NCBI GenBank assembly: GCA_903861445.1
Contig: CAIOUK010000095.1
Coordinates: 1-33,148, forward strand
DNA from: an uncultured Verrucomicrobia subdivision 3 bacterium
Lineage (GTDB): Bacteria; Verrucomicrobiota; Verrucomicrobiia; Limisphaerales; UBA11358
Direction: 5' to 3'
DNA length: 33,148 nucleotides
Below the pieces are notes generated by a model. The model was not told the origin of the DNA and ran no database searches. It was given only the letters and a program-made list of their open reading frames with translations. Shown here one piece after another: positions 24,217 through 32,737 of the stretch (the stretch's first letter is position 1; each line of letters opens with the position of its first letter). The translations under genes and the position numbers were made by a program.

Positions 24217-27195
24217 GTGAAACGAACTATTCAGATCATCATCGGAGCAGCTCTTCTTGCCCTCACCGCCTTCAGCCACGCTGCGCTGCCAGTGGTCACG
24301 GTGAACACGCTAGAGGATTGCAATGTCGTCTGGGACTCGCCCAGCAGGGATTCCTTTGGCTCGATGCCGTTGGGCAACGGAGACGTCGGGCTGAATGTGT
24401 GGGTCGAGGAGAACGGAGACCTGGTGTTTTACATCAGCAAAATAGGCGCGTTCGACGCCGGGCATTCGCTGCCGAAACTCGGACGCGTGCGGGTGCGGTT
24501 CGCGCCGGCGCTCGACGTGAAAGACTTCCGGCAGTCGCTGGTGCTGCGCGATGCAGCCATCGCAATCAAGGCCGGCGATGTCAATCTGAAGGTATGGGTG
24601 GATGCCAACGCGCCGGTGATTCGCGTGACGGGCAGCAGCGCGACCCCGCGCACCGCCACCATTGCCGTTGAACCGCTCCGGGCGCTGGCCAACGCAGAGT
24701 CCGCACTTCCGTCCAAGGGCACACCCGGGGTGATCTTCAATGACAAAGTGGACCGGCTCGCCTGGTGCTACCGCAACCAATCGTCGGACTGGGCAAAGAA
24801 GCTCGCGTCGCAGAACACGCCGGACTTGGTCGCCAAGATCAAGGATCCGATTCTGCATCGCACTTCCGGCTGCGTGTTGCAGGCTCAAGGGTTTGTGCGT
24901 GAGAATCGGACTACCTTGAAAACAAAAGCGCCAGCAACGACCTATGATTGCTCGGTGCGCGTGCTTTCCAACCAACCGGAGAGCGTCCAGGAATGGCTGT
25001 CCGCTGCGGAGCAACCGGTGAAATCCGACTGGAATGCGCATCAGGTTTACTGGAATTCCTTTTGGAATCGCAGCCATATTTTTGTCACGGGCTGCGGTTC
25101 GGGCTCGATCAATCTTGACCAATACCGCTTCACTCAGTTTTCCATTGGCTCGAAAGCCTACGAGGGACACAAAGAAATTCCAGCCGTCAAGAACGCTTTC
25201 CAGCTTAGTCAGCGCTATGCGTTGGAGCGATTCTGCGAAGCTATCGCCAGCCGTGGCGAGGTGCCTCCGCCATTCAACGGCTCGATCTTCACCATGGACA
25301 TGCCCGCCGGCGTGATGAGTTTTAGCGGGCCGAAGAAGGGCGTGTCTTCCGCCGATGGCCGCGATTGGGGATTTCTCCCCTTCATGTGGCAGAACACGCG
25401 CCATCCCTATTGGGCGATGGCCACTCGCGGCGACTATGACACGCTCTGTCCCGGCATGCAGTTCGTGCGCGACGGACTCGATGTCTGCCGCGACCGCTGC
25501 CGGAAACAATTCGGCATTGACGGTGCCTTCATCAATGAGGCCAGCCTGTGGTATAATGTCGGCTCGTTCGGTGGGGCCGGGCCGGCGCATCTCCGCTATC
25601 ACCAACTTGCCACCGTCGAATTGCCCTGCATCATGGCCGAAACCTACGAGCACACGCGCGATCGGAAATTCCTGAATGAAATTCTACTGCCGTGTGCGGA
25701 CGACTTCATTGCCTATTACGCGAACCGTTTTCCCAAGCGCGACGCCAACGGCAAGATGCTGATGGAGAAGGTCGGTTGCGTCGAGACCTATCAGGGTGTC
25801 AACAATCCCTGCACCGAGATCGGCGGCCTAAAATTCCTACTGACCAAGTTGCTTACCTTTGAAATTAACGACGTCCGCCCCGCAAAATGGAGCCAGTTGT
25901 TCGCCGCGATGCCAGACGTGCCGACGCGCCGGATTCGCGGTATGGATCTGCTGTCCGTCGGGGATGTGTATGAGCCTGGCCGTTCCGATTGCGAGACTCC
26001 AGAGTTGTATTCGGTTTATCCATTCCGCCAAGCGTGGCTCGGCACCCCGGCGAAGCTCGCTCTGGCTCGGCAATCTTTCCACGTCCGCAACGTCTCGCTC
26101 GACGGCACGGTGGACTCCCAGCCGGTGGAAACCGGTGGTTGGCAGGCTGCACCCGTCCAAGCCGCCTATCTCGGATTGCCGCGTGAGGCGGCGCGTCTGG
26201 CGAGCATCAACTTCAACGACGCGTTCATCAATTGGTGCGAGAACTTTGAACCCAACACGCCGTTTCCGAACCGTCCGCGCGCCCGTTTCCCGGCCTTCTG
26301 GGAGTGCAAGATGGATTACACGCCGGACAACGACCACGGCGCGAACTCCGTGAACACTTTGCAGAGTATGCTGCTCCAGAGCGATGGTAAAAAAATCCTG
26401 CTGCTTCCGGCCTGGCCGGAGGACTGGGATGTTTCGTTCAAACTGTGCGCCGCCGACAATACCACCGTTGAGTGCGAATATCGCAACGGCAAGGTGCAAT
26501 CGTTGAAGGTGACGCCGGCGTCGCGGAAAGCGGATATCGTGGATATGGCATCGTCGGAAAACCGCATCCGCACGCTGGTAGAGATTGCCTGCGCGGATCG
26601 CAACTATCTGTTCAATCTACCGCCGATGCTCGATGCCCAGCCGAAGCCGGGCCCGGCAACGGAGGCGTGGCTGAAGAAATACGGGGAATGTCTGGAAGGG
26701 ACCAAGGCTGGGCCGTGGGAAAACTGCCTATTCAAGGGACGCACGCTCTATGTCTTCGCCTTTGACGGAAAGCGGGCATCCGCACCGCGTGTCGCCGCGA
26801 CGGTTCTCAAACAGAATTATCTCACCGGAGAAACTGAAAAGCCTGTGAGCATCCTTAAAGTGGATTATGACTGCGATCTCAATTCGCTGGCGCAGACAGC
26901 TCCCTCGATGGGATCGTTCAAAGCCATCAGGACTGGAACCACTCTTGATTTCGGCCAGCCGCAAACTTTTGACCGGCTTGAATTCACCATTGATAATCCC
27001 GGCCACCGTCGAGGACAGGCTAATGCTTTCGCGCTGCAAGCCCAACAGCCGGATGGCTCCTGGAAAACCGTCCACAACGGGAAAGTCTATGGAATAATTT
27101 ACGCCAAGCGCTTCGCGCCGGTGACCGCCCAAAAGCTGCGCCTCAACATCGACGCTCCCGTAAGCCAGTTCGACATCTTTCCCCCGGGGAAGTGA
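24217..27195 (+). CDS. DUF5703/GH95-like six-hairpin glycosidase with C-terminal discoidin-like domain, 992 aa
   Basis: Signal peptide at 1-22. The N-terminal beta-sandwich has 'VVWDSPSRDSFGSMPLGNGDVGLNVW', the 'PLGNG-hG' block typical of GH95 alpha-L-fucosidases and the related DUF5703 proteins. An (alpha/alpha)6-barrel-like region runs from about 290 to 720 ('FLPFMWQNTRHPYWAMATRGDYD', 'INEASLWYNVGSFGG'), followed by 'LLQSDGKKILLLPAWPEDWDVSF', also a GH95-style C-terminal strand. Residues from about 850 to the end resemble an F5/8-type carbohydrate-binding module ('DRLEFTIDNPGHRRGQANAFALQAQ'). Placed between two GH78 genes in the same direction, it probably attacks the same glycan. Linkage and catalytic residues are not assigned; the GH95 relation is structural inference. 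Confidence 0.78.
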   Translation: MKRTIQIIIGAALLALTAFSHAALPVVTVNTLEDCNVVWDSPSRDSFGSMPLGNGDVGLNVWVEENGDLVFYISKIGAFDAGHSLPKLGRVRVRFAPALDVKDFRQSLVLRDAAIAIKAGDVNLKVWVDANAPVIRVTGSSATPRTATIAVEPLRALANAESALPSKGTPGVIFNDKVDRLAWCYRNQSSDWAKKLASQNTPDLVAKIKDPILHRTSGCVLQAQGFVRENRTTLKTKAPATTYDCSVRVLSNQPESVQEWLSAAEQPVKSDWNAHQVYWNSFWNRSHIFVTGCGSGSINLDQYRFTQFSIGSKAYEGHKEIPAVKNAFQLSQRYALERFCEAIASRGEVPPPFNGSIFTMDMPAGVMSFSGPKKGVSSADGRDWGFLPFMWQNTRHPYWAMATRGDYDTLCPGMQFVRDGLDVCRDRCRKQFGIDGAFINEASLWYNVGSFGGAGPAHLRYHQLATVELPCIMAETYEHTRDRKFLNEILLPCADDFIAYYANRFPKRDANGKMLMEKVGCVETYQGVNNPCTEIGGLKFLLTKLLTFEINDVRPAKWSQLFAAMPDVPTRRIRGMDLLSVGDVYEPGRSDCETPELYSVYPFRQAWLGTPAKLALARQSFHVRNVSLDGTVDSQPVETGGWQAAPVQAAYLGLPREAARLASINFNDAFINWCENFEPNTPFPNRPRARFPAFWECKMDYTPDNDHGANSVNTLQSMLLQSDGKKILLLPAWPEDWDVSFKLCAADNTTVECEYRNGKVQSLKVTPASRKADIVDMASSENRIRTLVEIACADRNYLFNLPPMLDAQPKPGPATEAWLKKYGECLEGTKAGPWENCLFKGRTLYVFAFDGKRASAPRVAATVLKQNYLTGETEKPVSILKVDYDCDLNSLAQTAPSMGSFKAIRTGTTLDFGQPQTFDRLEFTIDNPGHRRGQANAFALQAQQPDGSWKTVHNGKVYGIIYAKRFAPVTAQKLRLNIDAPVSQFDIFPPGK

Positions 27196-27301
27196 ATTGG
27201 GAATGAAGAAACGGCGAAACTTGGTGATACGAACTTTATAATTTTTAGATTCTCGCACTTTACCAAATGTCCTCAATTAACGCACAATAGGAAAATTCCA
27301 C

Positions 27302-30300
27302 GTGAAAAAATTTAACAAACTTACATTTCTCACACTTGCCGCCCTGCTGCTGTCGCTGACCGAACTGCAGGCCGCCGCCCTGAAACATCTTCGCTGTGAA
27401 TACGTCGCCAATCCATTTGGCATTGACGCGATGCAGCCGCAATTGAGTTGGGTGATAGAATCCGACCGGCGCGGCGAGCGGCAGACGGCGTATCAGGTTT
27501 TGGTCGCTTCGTCGCCGGAACTGCTCGGTCAAGATCAGGGGGATTTGTGGGATAGCGGGCAGGTAAAATCCGATCAGAGTATCCATGTTGAATACGCTGG
27601 CAAACCGCTGGCTTCACGGATGAGTTGCTATTGGAAAGTGCGCGTCTGGGATCAGCACGAGAAGTCGTCAGATTGGAGCCAGCCAGCGTCCTGGACGATG
27701 GGCTTGCTCAATCCGACGGATTGGCAGGCGAAGTGGATCACGGCGTCGAAGTGGTTTATGCCGCCAAAAGTTCGGCCCAGTGGTTTGGTCGTCAGTGCCG
27801 GCGGCTGGGCCGATGTGGATTTGGGCGCGGCGCTGCCCATTGACGAAGTCCGGCTTTATTTTGCCAGCTCCAATTCCGCCCCGACGCGGTTTCTGATTGA
27901 AAGCGCGGACGAGCCACAATTTTATCATCCGCAAATTCTCGTGGATCGTTCGACTGAGGATTTTCAGTCTGTTGGAACCGGTGCCCAGGTGTTTCCGGTG
28001 AAGAACACGACGGCACGCCATATTCGTCTTCGGATTACTGGCGTGCGCGGCAAAGGCAGGGCGGTGGTGCGCCAGATGGAAGTAATTTCGGGTGGCCGGA
28101 ACGTGGCCCTGATGCGACCCACGCGGGAAAAAGGCACGGGATGGAGCGGTGGCCACGCGCCCTTCCTGGTGGATGGTATGCCCTCGGCCAACGACGGCAA
28201 GGAGTGTTCACCGGAGGCGTGTCCGACCACCACCGCGCCTTTGCTGCGCAAAACATTTTCGCTATCGAAGCCGGTCAAGCGTGCCACGCTGTATGTCGCC
28301 GCGCTCGGCATGGCCGATGTCACCATCAATGGCCGGTCGGTGACTGACACCGTGCTGGGGCCGCCGTTCACGGATTACACGAAACGAGTGGTTTATCTCA
28401 CGCATGATATAACAACATTGCTGGCCAAAGGGGAGAACGTGATTGGAGCAACGCTGGGCAACGGATTTTTCAGCCCGCCCAGTAAAGGCTTTGGCGAGCG
28501 TCACGGCGGCAACGGTCCGGTGCGGGTGTTGATTCAAACTGAAATTGAGTATGCGGATGGCAGTCGCCAAACCATTCTCTCGGATGAAACTTGGAAATGG
28601 ACGCGGAGCGAGATTGTGAGCAACGACCCTTTTGGTGCTTATACCGAGGATCGCCGGGAGGCCAAGCCGGGTTGGAATTGTTCCGGTTATGATGACCACG
28701 GCTGGCAGCCGGTCGCGGTCACCCAAGCACTTAGCAGAAAACTCGTGTCGCCCATAGGGCCGCCGATTCGTGTGGTAGGCGAACTCAAGCCGGATTGGGT
28801 GGAGGGTAACAGAGCCTTCTTCAAGGTCTTGACCGCCGGTTGGCCGCGGGTGCAAGTAAACGGCCACGCCGGACAAACCATCACCATCCTCGGCCACGCC
28901 CCTAAATATAACGCGCCGTCACTCACCTTCACGCTGGCGACGAATGGTCTGACCGTGTTGGAACCACGTTTCATGTATCTCTCCGGTCCGCTGGAGATCG
29001 AGGTAAAAGGATTGTCCGAGCCGCTCGCGCCAGACGCGGTGACAATCCAACTTGTCCGCGCCGATCTGAAAATGGCTGGCAGCTTTTCCTGCTCCAATCC
29101 GTGGTTTAACCAAATCTACGCGGCGCTTTTACAAACCCATCTCAACTACGACGGCGATCAACCGATGGATCCGATGCGCGAGAAAGAAGGCTGGACACAG
29201 GACGCGCAGGGAATGTTCGAGACAGCGGCGTATCTGACCGACGTGGCTGGCATCTATCGCAAATGGGAGCGGGATTTCGCGGATGGCCAGGACGAATCCG
29301 GCTACCTTAGCTCCGTGCTGCCGCTGGTGGGCCGGCAGGCGTATGATTGGAATTCACCGTGGTGGAGTGGCGTGGTGGTGCTGTTGCCGTGGCAGCATTA
29401 TCAATATTACGGCGACCGCCGGATGCTCGCCGAAAGTTACGACACCATGCGTCGCTATGTGGACTTTCTCGGAAAATTGACAGCGAGCGGCTCAGTGCGG
29501 GGCTGGTCTGATTATCCGTATTTGAGCGGTGGAAACACAAATTCCTCGGAAGCCAAAGAAGGCATCCTGAGTTGGTGGGGTGCCGGTGATTGGATGAACC
29601 CCTATGGCGGCAAGAACGCTGTGTCGGCCTCGCTGTTGGATATGCCGGCGTGGTCTTATTATGCAACCATCGTTAGTGACACCGCGGCTTTACTTGGCAA
29701 GAAAGAGGACGCGGAAAAATATGCGGCCATCGCCGAGGGAGTGAAGAACCGCTTCAACAAAAGATTCCTCAATCGCGAAACCGGCCTTTATGGCGATCAT
29801 GCGGACAGCCAGACGGCGCAAGTATTGCCGCTCGCTTTGGGTGTTGTGCCGGTTGCCCAGCGCGAATTGACGTATCAGCGATTGCTGGATGCGATTCATG
29901 CCCGCAAGGATCATTTGGGAACCGGTTTTGTCGGCTTGCCTTTTCTGCTTTCGACCTTGGCCAGTCACCGTGAGACAGCACTGGCCAACAAAATCGTGAA
30001 CCAACAGGATTATCCCAGTTGGAAAACCTTGATTCACGACGGCGTTCTCGGCGAGGACTGGAAAGGCGGCGGCGCGCAGATGCCGTCCTGCGGCGGCGCG
30101 ATTGGTATGTGGCTTTATCAGTCTGTCCTGGGTATTCGTCCTGATCCTGCCGGACCCGGTTTCAAAAAATTTATTCTGGCGCCGCAACCCGACCCAACCA
30201 GCGGTCTGACTTCGGCGCGCGGTAGTTACGATTCTCTCCATGGACGCATTGTGAGTGATTGGCTGTGTGAAAATGGACGTTTCACCCTTCACGCTGTCAT

Positions 30301-30472
30301 TCCGCCTAATACCACGGCAACCATCTTCGTTCCGGCCAAGGATGCCGCCGGGGTGACCGAATCCAGCGAGCAAGCCAATAAGGCCGAAGGTGTAAAATTC
30401 CTGCGAATGGAAAACAGCATCGCCGTCTATGCCGTGGAGTCAGGAGATTACCGGTTCCAGTCCAAATTTTAG
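27302..30472 (+). CDS. Alpha-L-rhamnosidase, GH78, with inserted discoidin-like module, 1056 aa (copy B)
   Basis: GTG start followed by a lysine-rich signal peptide ('KKFNKLTFLTLAALLLSLTELQA'). The N-terminal Ig-like module is closely similar to that of copy A ('QTAYQVLVASSPELLGQDQGDLWDSG'). Unlike copy A, residues about 158-285 form a discoidin/CBM32-like insert ('GGWADVDLGAALPIDEVRLYFASS', ending 'VALMRPTREKGTGWS') before the Bac_rhamnosid_N domain. The catalytic loop is 'MDPMREKEGWTQD' (Asp623-Asp634), and 'GEDWKGGGAQMPSCGGAIGMWLY' matches copy A. The C-terminal domain is again close to copy A, ending 'DYRFQSKF' versus 'TYRFQSTLP'. It is exported and would release rhamnose, perhaps from a larger polymer to which the insert binds. 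Confidence 0.92.
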   Translation: MKKFNKLTFLTLAALLLSLTELQAAALKHLRCEYVANPFGIDAMQPQLSWVIESDRRGERQTAYQVLVASSPELLGQDQGDLWDSGQVKSDQSIHVEYAGKPLASRMSCYWKVRVWDQHEKSSDWSQPASWTMGLLNPTDWQAKWITASKWFMPPKVRPSGLVVSAGGWADVDLGAALPIDEVRLYFASSNSAPTRFLIESADEPQFYHPQILVDRSTEDFQSVGTGAQVFPVKNTTARHIRLRITGVRGKGRAVVRQMEVISGGRNVALMRPTREKGTGWSGGHAPFLVDGMPSANDGKECSPEACPTTTAPLLRKTFSLSKPVKRATLYVAALGMADVTINGRSVTDTVLGPPFTDYTKRVVYLTHDITTLLAKGENVIGATLGNGFFSPPSKGFGERHGGNGPVRVLIQTEIEYADGSRQTILSDETWKWTRSEIVSNDPFGAYTEDRREAKPGWNCSGYDDHGWQPVAVTQALSRKLVSPIGPPIRVVGELKPDWVEGNRAFFKVLTAGWPRVQVNGHAGQTITILGHAPKYNAPSLTFTLATNGLTVLEPRFMYLSGPLEIEVKGLSEPLAPDAVTIQLVRADLKMAGSFSCSNPWFNQIYAALLQTHLNYDGDQPMDPMREKEGWTQDAQGMFETAAYLTDVAGIYRKWERDFADGQDESGYLSSVLPLVGRQAYDWNSPWWSGVVVLLPWQHYQYYGDRRMLAESYDTMRRYVDFLGKLTASGSVRGWSDYPYLSGGNTNSSEAKEGILSWWGAGDWMNPYGGKNAVSASLLDMPAWSYYATIVSDTAALLGKKEDAEKYAAIAEGVKNRFNKRFLNRETGLYGDHADSQTAQVLPLALGVVPVAQRELTYQRLLDAIHARKDHLGTGFVGLPFLLSTLASHRETALANKIVNQQDYPSWKTLIHDGVLGEDWKGGGAQMPSCGGAIGMWLYQSVLGIRPDPAGPGFKKFILAPQPDPTSGLTSARGSYDSLHGRIVSDWLCENGRFTLHAVIPPNTTATIFVPAKDAAGVTESSEQANKAEGVKFLRMENSIAVYAVESGDYRFQSKF

Positions 30473-30570
30473 AGTGAACTATCGAATGCAATATCTAGTA
30501 AGATAATCATAGACATGGTTGTTCAGACGGATACGAATCAAATTCCAAAAGTAAAGTATCGTTGCAAAAC

Positions 30571-31692
30571 ATGACTATGAGGTATCTGCCATTATTCGCC
30601 CTCTCGGCCTTTCTGTTGACGTCGTTGGCCAGCACGACTCAGACTTTCGCATCGCCCTCGTTAAAGCTGGAGCTAGTAAAAACTGAAGAACTTCCCGTCA
30701 TTGGTTCCTCGCATCCCGATACCAAAGATATTCTGGGTGGATTCGAGGCAGGCACGACCGTGAAGCTCACCATCAACGGAAAGACCGACTATCACATGGT
30801 CACCTCGACTTTGGAAGAGCCGGGCTGGAAACACATGAGAACCGAGCATTGGGTCTCGGAAGATGGATTGAAGTGGCGGCGGCACAAGGTCTTATTTTAT
30901 CCGCGTTATAATCCTGACATCAGGTTGTGGGAGTTGACCGGCAGCCCCTTTTTCTTTTTCGATGAAAAAGCGGATCGCTGGTTTATTTACTTCAATTATA
31001 TGGCGCTCAATGGCGTCAGGGGCTGGTGCACTCCCTGCTTGCTCCGGCGGTCGGCCGCCAAAACGAAAGGGGTGGACGGAATCAACGGGGATTTTGAATT
31101 TCCCGGAGAAATTGTTGCGCCCAGCGGCATCGCTCATCCCACAGATGCTTACGCGTCAAGTATCAGTCCGCCATACAAGGCTGCTGATGGCAATTGGTAT
31201 GCTTTCCTGGGCGGTGGCCCCAAAGCCTTTAATGCTGTATCGGGAAAATGGTGGGTAACAATTGTTAAGGCGAAAGATCCCGGCGGCCCTTTCGTCTATA
31301 TGCCGGAATATGCCCCTGTTCCATTCATGAATCCGACCGGCTTTGTCGAGAATCCTCTGATAACTAGAATAAAGGGGCCAGTGACCGGCAAAGAATATTG
31401 GACGGTCATCTTTGATTTTCTGAAACCCGAAGTTACCACCGGGAAAAATTCCACGATTGGATTCAGCTATTCCGAAGACGGATTGAAATGGCCGGTGGAA
31501 AACGCCCAGATTATCAACATGGAGGCAGGACTCCCAAAAGGCTCGGAGCCATGGTGGCGAGCCATTCGAGTTCCCCACCAACTTTGCGACGAAGGAAATG
31601 GAATTTACACCTGTTTTTTTTCAGCCTACGACCGAAAAGGAAATTACGAAAGCATCGGAAAAGCGACGTTTAGAATAAAAGAAACCAAGTGA
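30571..31692 (+). CDS. Secreted five-bladed beta-propeller glycosidase-like protein, 373 aa
   Basis: The track start (TTG, 30562) is less likely than the ATG at 30571 (or 30577, MRYLPLF), which leads straight into a signal peptide. The mature part has repeated beta-blade signatures such as 'WVSEDGLKWRRHKVLF', 'GSPFFFFDEKADRWFIYFNYM', 'DGNWYAFLGGG' and 'IGFSYSEDGLKWP', as in the GH43/GH32/GH117 clan-like propellers in which each blade reads 'phys-sxDGxxW'. No catalytic triad could be assigned by eye. Its position as the last gene of the GH78 region, before a strong terminator, suggests it acts on the same glycan. Base composition looks somewhat more AT-rich than in the neighbouring GH genes. 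It may instead be a non-catalytic carbohydrate-binding propeller. Confidence 0.7.
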   Translation: MTMRYLPLFALSAFLLTSLASTTQTFASPSLKLELVKTEELPVIGSSHPDTKDILGGFEAGTTVKLTINGKTDYHMVTSTLEEPGWKHMRTEHWVSEDGLKWRRHKVLFYPRYNPDIRLWELTGSPFFFFDEKADRWFIYFNYMALNGVRGWCTPCLLRRSAAKTKGVDGINGDFEFPGEIVAPSGIAHPTDAYASSISPPYKAADGNWYAFLGGGPKAFNAVSGKWWVTIVKAKDPGGPFVYMPEYAPVPFMNPTGFVENPLITRIKGPVTGKEYWTVIFDFLKPEVTTGKNSTIGFSYSEDGLKWPVENAQIINMEAGLPKGSEPWWRAIRVPHQLCDEGNGIYTCFFSAYDRKGNYESIGKATFRIKETK

Positions 31693-31719
31693 TGAGCGAG
31701 GCCGTTTCAAATCGCAAAA

Positions 31720-31749
31720 AAAACGCGCCGGCTTTCACCGGCGCGTTTT
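31720..31749. terminator. Bidirectional intrinsic terminator
   Basis: AAAACGCGCCGG and CCGGCGCGTTTT form a perfect 12-bp stem around the loop CTTTCA. An A-run on the left (AAAAAAAA from 31716) and a T-run on the right mean it works in both directions. It lies between the propeller gene (plus) and the superoxide dismutase gene (minus), which converge. Confidence 0.9.
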
Positions 31750-31782
31750 GCTTTTGAATATTGGGAGCCGGCGACTCGCTGG

Positions 31783-32391
31783 TCAGTATTTCACCACGTT
31801 CCAGTTCACCACATTCCAGAACGCTTTCAGGAAATCAGCGCGCTTGTTCTGGTATTTGAGATAATAAGCGTGTTCCCACACGTCACAGCCGATGATTGGC
31901 GTGCCTTCGCAACCGGCTACAGTTTTGCCCATGAGCGGATTGTCCTGGTTCGGCGTGGAGACAATCTCTAGTTTGCCGTTGTTTGACACGAGCCAAACCC
32001 AGCCGCTGCCAAATCGTCCGATGCCCGCCGCTTCAAACTTCGCCTTGAACTCATCAAAGCTACCGAACGTGGCTTTGATGTCGTCCGCGAGTTTGCCGCT
32101 CGGCGTGCCGCCGGCGTTCGGGCCAAGAATTTTCCAGAAGAAGGAATGGTTCCAGTGACCACCGCCGTTATTGCGGATGGGGCCGCGCACGGCATCGGGG
32201 ACAACGCTCAAATCTTTGATGAGCTGTTCGAGCGACTTGGCTTCCAGCGCGGCGTTGCCGGCGATGGCCTTATTAAGGTTGTCCACGTAAGCCTTGTGGT
32301 GGCGGCCATGATGGATTTCCATCGTGAGCGCGTCGAAGTGCGGTTCGAGTGCGGCCTTGTCGTAGGGCAGGGCAGGGAGTTCGTGTGCCAT
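31783..32391 (-). CDS. sodA: Superoxide dismutase, Fe/Mn family (Mn-like)
   Basis: The 202-aa product has the whole family pattern: '[29 protein letters not shown]' (metal-ligand His), '[12 protein letters not shown]', 'GSGWVWLV' and '[18 protein letters not shown]' (metal-ligand Asp and His). The '[10 protein letters not shown]' Gln, together with Gly rather than Gln before 'HWNHSFFW', matches the manganese rather than the iron type. There is no signal peptide, so it is cytoplasmic. No Shine-Dalgarno is seen; the leader is AT-rich. It is monocistronic, ending at the bidirectional terminator. Metal use is judged from these few residues only. Confidence 0.95.
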   Translation of the reverse strand: MAHELPALPYDKAALEPHFDALTMEIHHGRHHKAYVDNLNKAIAGNAALEAKSLEQLIKDLSVVPDAVRGPIRNNGGGHWNHSFFWKILGPNAGGTPSGKLADDIKATFGSFDEFKAKFEAAGIGRFGSGWVWLVSNNGKLEIVSTPNQDNPLMGKTVAGCEGTPIIGCDVWEHAYYLKYQNKRADFLKAFWNVVNWNVVKY

Positions 32392-32737
32392 AATTTTACT
32401 TTTATTGTTTTAGTTAAACCAATTTGTGAACGCCAACTTGCGTTACCGGCCACGGAAAATCAAGTGCGGAGCGAGCGGAAAATATTTATTTTCGGCCATG
32501 ACGAATAGCGCCTAGCAAAAATTAAAAGCAGTTTTTGCGGCTATTTTTCGAATTGATGATTTTCTTGCCAAATCACCTCTAAAATTCGCATTTTTCGCTT
32601 TAAAAAATAAAATCTACGAGCAAGTCAAACGATAGTTATTCACAATTAGTAGTGCCACAGTTTTAATTGTGCACAACATATTGTGCTTTTCGCTTTACAG
32701 GAACTACAAGCTTTGGTTCGCTAGTCCCAACAAGATT
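32392..32737. other. AT-rich divergent intergenic region between sod and smc
   Basis: This 346-bp spacer separates the divergent sod and smc genes. No ORF with coding character is visible. The left part carries the AT-rich sod leader (TTTTACTTTTATTG). The right part holds the inverted repeats described separately. No convincing intrinsic terminator or known riboswitch was found. Confidence 0.6.
32641..32686. promoter_or_regulatory. Nested inverted repeats upstream of smc, possible operator
   Basis: CACAATTA (32641-32648) is mirrored by TAATTGTG (32664-32671). Directly after it, GCACAA-CATA-TTGTGC (32671-32686) is a second perfect inverted repeat. All arms share a CACAA/TTGTG core. The cluster ends 52 bp before the smc start, a plausible promoter-proximal site for a dimeric regulator; it might equally be a weak hairpin. 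Confidence 0.3.
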
